Shown here piece after piece: positions 60,099 to 64,000 of a stretch of DNA of 64,000 nt; position 1 is the stretch's first letter, and every line of letters begins with the position of its first letter. Below the pieces are notes generated by a model that saw only the letters and a list, made by a program, of their open reading frames with translations, made no database searches and was not told the DNA's origin. This stretch comes from Pseudomonas silvicola. GTDB lineage: Bacteria; Pseudomonadota; Gammaproteobacteria; Pseudomonadales; Pseudomonadaceae. Location: the NCBI RefSeq assembly GCF_026651855.1, contig NZ_CP093280.1, positions 1,032,001 to 1,096,000 on the forward strand, read 5' to 3'. Position numbers and translations under genes: made by a program.

Positions 60099-61769
60099 GT
60101 GAAAAACGCTTCATTCAAAGGCTGGTTCCGCAGTGGTTCGCCGGGTGTCTGGCTCAGTGGCGGCGCTGTGTCCGTCGCCGTGATCATGACCATCGGCCTG
60201 CTGGCGGTGCTGGCCGTGCGCGGCCTGGGCCATTTCTGGCCCGCCGACCTGGTGCGTGCCAGCTACAACGTGCCGGGCCAGCCTGCGCAGCAACTGATCG
60301 GTGAAATCGTCGAAAAAGACCAGGTGCCCCGTGCCCAGCTGGCTGGCGCTGGCCTGCCGGTACCCGCCACTGGCCCGGAATTCATGACGCGGGAGCTGAT
60401 CAAGGTGGGTAACCGCGACCTGGGCCACCCCGATTTCGTCTGGGTGGTGGGCGAATGGCTGCAGGACCAGCACCAGCCCGAGGAACTGGTGACGGTGGAG
60501 CGCCGCGAGTGGGGCAATTTCTACGGCTACCTGGTCAACATCAAGGAAAATGGTCAGGTGGTGGGTGAGGGCGATGCGGTATTCAGCCAGCTGTACCCGC
60601 GCATTGACCGGGTGAAAGACCTGGCGCGCCAGCTCAACCGCCTGGAAAAAACCGAGATTGGCTCGATCAATGCGCGCCTGGAACGCATCCGCCTGCACGC
60701 CCGCAAGCTGGAGCTCAACCATCAGCTCGACGCCGCGGCCCAGGCCGACATGGACACCGAACGCGCGGCGCTGAAGGGCCAGTACGAGAGCATCGAAGCA
60801 CAGCTCGGCGACCTGCACCAGGCCATCAACCGCGACAGCCTCACCGTGCGGGACGTCAACGGCCAGGAAATCGAGATCAGCATGGGCAAGGTCGTCCATG
60901 CCTATCAGCCAAACGCCATGGGCGTGTTGAAGAAAACCGGGTTCTACTTTGGCAAGGTCTGGGAATTTCTCAGCGACGACCCCCGTGAGGCCAACACCGA
61001 GGGGGGCGTGTTTCCGGCCATCTTCGGCACCGTCATGATGACGTTGATCATGGCGATGATCGTGACCCCATTCGGCGTGCTGGCGGCGGTTTACCTGCGT
61101 GAATACGCCCGTCAGGGCCCCATGACCCGGCTCATCCGTATCGCCGTGAACAACCTGGCCGGTGTGCCGGCCATCGTCTATGGGGTGTTCGGCCTGGGCT
61201 TTTTCGTCTACGTGCTCGGTGGCTCCATCGACCGCCTGTTCTTCCCTGAAGCCTTGCCGGCGCCTACCTTCGGCACGCCAGGGCTGATGTGGGCGTCGTT
61301 GACCCTGGCCTTGCTGGCGGTTCCGGTGGTGATCGTGGCCACCGAGGAAGGCTTGGCGCGTATTCCCCTGAGCCTGCGAGAGGGTTCGCTGGCGCTGGGG
61401 GCTACGAAGGCCGAGACCTTGTGGAAGGTCGTGCTGCCCATGGCCAGCCCGGCGATGATCACCGGCATGATCCTGGCCGTGGCCCGCGCTGCTGGCGAGG
61501 TGGCGCCGCTGATGCTGGTAGGCGTGGTGAAGATGGCCCCAGCCCTGCCGGTGGACGGCAACTACCCCTACCTGCACCTGGACCAGAAAATCATGCACCT
61601 GGGCTTTCATATCTATGACGTCGGCTTCCAGAGCCCCAACGTCGAGGCCGCTCGCCCGGTGGTGTATGCCACGGCGCTGCTGCTGGTGCTGGTGATCGCC
61701 GCGCTGAACCTGTCGGCCGTCGCCATTCGTAACCACCTGCGCGAGAAATACAAGGCGCTGGACAACTGA
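60099..61769 (+). CDS. pstA: Phosphate ABC transporter permease PstA, extended form
   Basis: The 556-residue protein has a first helix (VSVAVIMTIGLLAVLAVRGLGHF) and a long periplasmic and coiled-coil insert (about 60-290; LARQLNRLEKTEIGSINARLERI). The permease core carries MTLIMAMIVTPFGVLAAVYLREYA and the EAA-type loop SLALGATKAETLWKVVLPMASPA. GTG at 60099 is the start, 17 bases after pstC. Paired long PstC and PstA forms are the Pseudomonas arrangement as I recall it. Confidence 0.92.
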   Translation: MKNASFKGWFRSGSPGVWLSGGAVSVAVIMTIGLLAVLAVRGLGHFWPADLVRASYNVPGQPAQQLIGEIVEKDQVPRAQLAGAGLPVPATGPEFMTRELIKVGNRDLGHPDFVWVVGEWLQDQHQPEELVTVERREWGNFYGYLVNIKENGQVVGEGDAVFSQLYPRIDRVKDLARQLNRLEKTEIGSINARLERIRLHARKLELNHQLDAAAQADMDTERAALKGQYESIEAQLGDLHQAINRDSLTVRDVNGQEIEISMGKVVHAYQPNAMGVLKKTGFYFGKVWEFLSDDPREANTEGGVFPAIFGTVMMTLIMAMIVTPFGVLAAVYLREYARQGPMTRLIRIAVNNLAGVPAIVYGVFGLGFFVYVLGGSIDRLFFPEALPAPTFGTPGLMWASLTLALLAVPVVIVATEEGLARIPLSLREGSLALGATKAETLWKVVLPMASPAMITGMILAVARAAGEVAPLMLVGVVKMAPALPVDGNYPYLHLDQKIMHLGFHIYDVGFQSPNVEAARPVVYATALLLVLVIAALNLSAVAIRNHLREKYKALDN

Positions 61770-61787
61770 TAGCGTAGGGAGCACTAC

Positions 61788-62621
61788 ATGCAAGACCCGA
61801 ACAAACCCGCCGGTATCAGCCTTTCGGCCATCGGCCGCATGCGCCAGGGCCTGAACATGGCCAACGAGAAGCTGGCCATCCAGGTGCCGGGCCTGAACCT
61901 GTTCTACGGCGACAAGCAGGCGCTGTTCGACGTGAAGCTGGACATCCCCAAGCAGCGCGTCACGGCGTTCATCGGCCCCTCGGGCTGCGGCAAGTCGACC
62001 CTGTTGCGTACCTTCAACCGCATGAATGACCTGGTGGATGGCTGCCGGGTGGACGGCGAGATCAACCTGGAAGGCCACGACATCTACAGCAAGGGCGAGG
62101 ACGTGGCCGAGCTGCGCCGCCGGGTGGGCATGGTGTTCCAGAAGCCCAACCCGTTCCCCAAGACCATCTATGAAAACGTGGTGTATGGCCTGCGCATTCA
62201 GGGCATCAACAAGAAACGGGTACTCGACGAGGCCGTGGAATGGGCGCTGAAGGCCTCGGCCCTGTGGGATGAGGTCAAGGACCGCCTGCACGAGTCGGCC
62301 CTGGGCCTCTCCGGCGGCCAGCAGCAGCGCCTGGTCATCGCGCGTACCGTGGCCGTGGAGCCCGAGGTCTTGCTGCTCGACGAACCATGTTCGGCGCTGG
62401 ACCCCATTTCCACGTTGAAAGTCGAGGAACTGATCTACGAATTGAAATCCAAATACACCATTGTGATCGTGACCCACAACATGCAGCAGGCTGCGCGGGT
62501 ATCCGATTACACGGCGTTCATGCACATGGGCAAGCTGGTGGAGTTCGGGGACACCGATACCCTGTTTACCAACCCCGCGAAACGGCAGACCGAGGACTAC
62601 ATCACCGGTCGCTATGGCTAG
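61788..62621 (+). CDS. pstB: Phosphate ABC transporter ATPase
   Basis: The 277-residue protein shows [22 protein letters not shown], the PstB Q-loop stretch [16 protein letters not shown], signature [19 protein letters not shown] and [21 protein letters not shown]. It powers phosphate uptake and takes part in signalling to PhoR through PhoU. A second in-frame ATG (codon 24, [12 protein letters not shown]) could be used. It lies 18 bases after pstA. Confidence 0.96.
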   Translation: MQDPNKPAGISLSAIGRMRQGLNMANEKLAIQVPGLNLFYGDKQALFDVKLDIPKQRVTAFIGPSGCGKSTLLRTFNRMNDLVDGCRVDGEINLEGHDIYSKGEDVAELRRRVGMVFQKPNPFPKTIYENVVYGLRIQGINKKRVLDEAVEWALKASALWDEVKDRLHESALGLSGGQQQRLVIARTVAVEPEVLLLDEPCSALDPISTLKVEELIYELKSKYTIVIVTHNMQQAARVSDYTAFMHMGKLVEFGDTDTLFTNPAKRQTEDYITGRYG

Positions 62622-62625
62622 TTAA

Positions 62626-62724
62626 AGCTGCACGCTCGCAGCCACAAGCTGCAAGCGGATGCGGCGCGCAGTTCTGGATCACCACTTAACCACTTGCAGC
62701 TTTCAGCTTGAAGCTTGTAGCTGT
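62626..62724. repeat. AGCTTGAAGCTTGCAGCT-type palindrome between pstB and phoU
   Basis: Left part CAAGCTGCAAGCGGATGCGG and right part CTTGCAGCTTTCAGCTTGAA form an imperfect long palindrome related to the one at 15424-15503. It nearly fills the 117-base pstB-phoU gap. Confidence 0.7.
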
Positions 62725-62738
62725 CGCGGAGCGATACC

Positions 62739-63500
62739 ATGATTGATAAAGATAGCCTTACGCACCACATCTCCCAGCAGTTCAACGCCGAGCTGGAAGA
62801 AGTCCGCAGCCACCTGCTGGCCATGGGTGGCCTGGTGGAGAAGCAGGTCAACGACGCGGTTACCGCGCTGATCGAGGCCGACTCGGGTCTGGCCCAGCAG
62901 GTGCGGGACGTGGACGTGCAGATCAACCAGATGGAGCGCAACATCGACGAGGAATGCGTGCGCATCCTTGCCCGGCGCCAGCCCGCGGCGTCGGACCTGC
63001 GCCTGATCATCAGCATTTCCAAGTCGGTGATCGACCTGGAGCGTATTGGTGACGAGTCCACCAAGATCGCCCGCCGTGCCATTCAGCTGTGTGAAGAAGG
63101 CGAATCACCGCGTGGCTACGTGGAAGTGCGCCACATCGGTGACCAGGTGCGCAGCATGGTGCGTGATGCGCTGGATGCCTTTGCCCGCTTCGACGCCGAC
63201 CTGGCGCTGTCGGTGGCCCAGTACGACAAGACCATCGACCGCGAATACAAAACCGCGTTGCGCGAGCTGGTGACCTACATGATGGAAGACCCGCGGTCGA
63301 TTTCGCGGGTACTGAACGTGATCTGGGCCCTGCGCTCGCTGGAGCGCATCGGCGACCACGCGCGCAATATCTCCGAACTGGTGATCTACCTGGTGCGCGG
63401 CACCGACGTACGGCACCTGGGCCTGGCGCGCATGCGCGAGGAAGTCCAGGGCCGGGCTGCCGATCGGGCTAATGTTCCGGGCGCCGCTGACGATAAGTAA
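62739..63500 (+). CDS. phoU: Phosphate signalling protein PhoU
   Basis: The 253-residue all-helical protein has two PhoU repeats (about residues 20-110 and 120-215). Metal-site motifs are DLERIGDESTKIARRA and SLERIGDHARNISELVIYL, with ExxxD patterns in both. It links PstB status to PhoR and keeps the Pho regulon off when phosphate is plentiful. GCGGAGCG precedes the ATG. Confidence 0.96.
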   Translation: MIDKDSLTHHISQQFNAELEEVRSHLLAMGGLVEKQVNDAVTALIEADSGLAQQVRDVDVQINQMERNIDEECVRILARRQPAASDLRLIISISKSVIDLERIGDESTKIARRAIQLCEEGESPRGYVEVRHIGDQVRSMVRDALDAFARFDADLALSVAQYDKTIDREYKTALRELVTYMMEDPRSISRVLNVIWALRSLERIGDHARNISELVIYLVRGTDVRHLGLARMREEVQGRAADRANVPGAADDK

Positions 63501-63514
63501 GACTGCCCGACTGC

Positions 63515-63546
63515 AAATGCCCGGCCTGGCGCCGGGCATTTTCGTT
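63515..63546 (+). terminator. Intrinsic terminator after phoU
   Basis: AAATGCCCGGC (63515-63525) pairs with GCCGGGCATTT (63531-63541) around a five-base loop, with a short T-rich end. It closes the pst-phoU transcript. Confidence 0.85.
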
Positions 63547-63661
63547 TGCGGTGCACCAATTTCAAGGCACCCGTGAACGAAGAGTCCCGGCGTGACTAAT
63601 AAGTTTTGGCAAATGGCCATCAGTCAGCGCTATGCTTGCCGGGTAATCTTAGGAGTGGTCA

Positions 63662-64000
63662 ATGAGTAAGGTCAGTGTGCTGGTTGTGGATGACGCTCCG
63701 TTCATTCGTGACCTGGTGAAGAAATGCTTGCGCAACTACTTTCCGGGTATCGTCACTGAAGACGCCGTGAACGGCCGCAAGGCCCAGGCGATGCTGATGA
63801 AAGACAGCTTCGACCTGGTACTGTGCGACTGGGAGATGCCGGAGATGTCCGGCCTGGAGCTGTTGACCTGGTGCCGCGAGCAGGAAGCCCTCAAGGGCAT
63901 GCCCTTCATCATGGTGACCAGCCGTGGCGACAAGGAAAACGTGGTGCAGGCCATTCAGGCCGGCGTTTCCGACTTTGTCGGCAAACCCTTCACCAACGAG
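63662..64000 (+). CDS. CheY-like response regulator, 3' end outside window
   Basis: The 113 visible residues begin MSKVSVLVVDDAPFIRDLVKK. The receiver-domain acidic pair VDD, phosphoacceptor Asp in LVLCDWEMPEMSG, Thr in MVTSRGDK and Lys in FVGKPF are all present. Any output domain lies beyond the window. AGGAGTGG just before the ATG is the ribosome-binding site. By position it matches the regulator following phoU in other pseudomonads, as recalled. Confidence 0.9.
   Translation, partial: MSKVSVLVVDDAPFIRDLVKKCLRNYFPGIVTEDAVNGRKAQAMLMKDSFDLVLCDWEMPEMSGLELLTWCREQEALKGMPFIMVTSRGDKENVVQAIQAGVSDFVGKPFTNE

Noticed and set aside
60111-62525. An 804-codon open frame on the minus strand
   Set aside because: It is antisense to pstA and pstB, which have clear family motifs; His/Gln/Gly-rich translation is typical of shadows in GC-rich genes.

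Overview
The window is a stretch of Pseudomonas chromosome. The base composition is GC-rich, the intergenic repeats are of Pseudomonas REP type, and the core gene neighbourhoods (pdxY / DUF3301 / Kef antiporter, uvrD, RpiR-LysR-pycA-oadA, purEK, pstSCAB-phoU) are ones I recognise from the P. putida and P. aeruginosa genomes. A P. putida-group species fits best; this rests on recalled gene order and protein wording, not on a search. In those genomes these loci lie on the origin-proximal left arm, but no dnaA, rpmH or gidA is present here.

Layout. 1-12.5 kb holds housekeeping and signalling genes: a truncated CobW-type GTPase, pdxY, a thioesterase, a Kef-type antiporter, SMI1/KNR4 and Tim44-like proteins, uvrD, and a large membrane PAS-GGDEF-EAL protein. 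11.6-17.4 kb is the two-subunit pyruvate carboxylase locus (pycA, oadA) with RpiR and LysR regulators. 17.4-28.7 kb carries nitrogen and amino-acid functions: a polar amino-acid ABC transporter, homocysteine methyltransferase, two GNAT acetyltransferases, a PaiB-like protein, a MocR regulator, asparaginase, an Asp/Glu-type racemase, an AGCS symporter and its divergent XRE regulator.

28.7-46.9 kb is an accessory catabolic island. A porin gene is followed by a run of about 17 minus-strand genes with very short gaps, between a promoter region at about 46.9-47.05 kb and an intrinsic terminator at 30.23 kb. It encodes a NitT/TauT-type ABC importer, a Rieske oxygenase with its flavin/ferredoxin reductase, a two-domain extradiol dioxygenase, an alpha/beta hydrolase, an aldehyde dehydrogenase, a ThDP enzyme, an aspartate-dehydrogenase-like protein, a Rid protein, a cupin, two SDRs and an IclR regulator. 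The set suggests uptake and meta-type cleavage of an aromatic, probably nitrogen-containing, compound; the substrate is unknown. Inside it a 1,079-bp segment spanning the 3' part of the binding-protein gene and the 5' part of the permease gene is present three times in tandem. This creates two in-frame permease/binding-protein hybrid genes while keeping one intact copy of each parent.

46.9-64 kb returns to core genes: aspA with a divergent HypT-like LysR regulator, a pair of unknown small membrane proteins, purEK behind a leader terminator, a small stress membrane protein, DUF3299, a mutarotase, a thioesterase, an MHS-type MFS transporter, and pstS-pstC-pstA-pstB-phoU with two Pho boxes, ending in a truncated response regulator.

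Two further structures are unexpected. The CobW gene contains a cluster of consensus DnaA boxes around an AT-rich island. The linker of the MocR regulator is encoded by a 12-bp tandem array of DnaA-box-like sequences.
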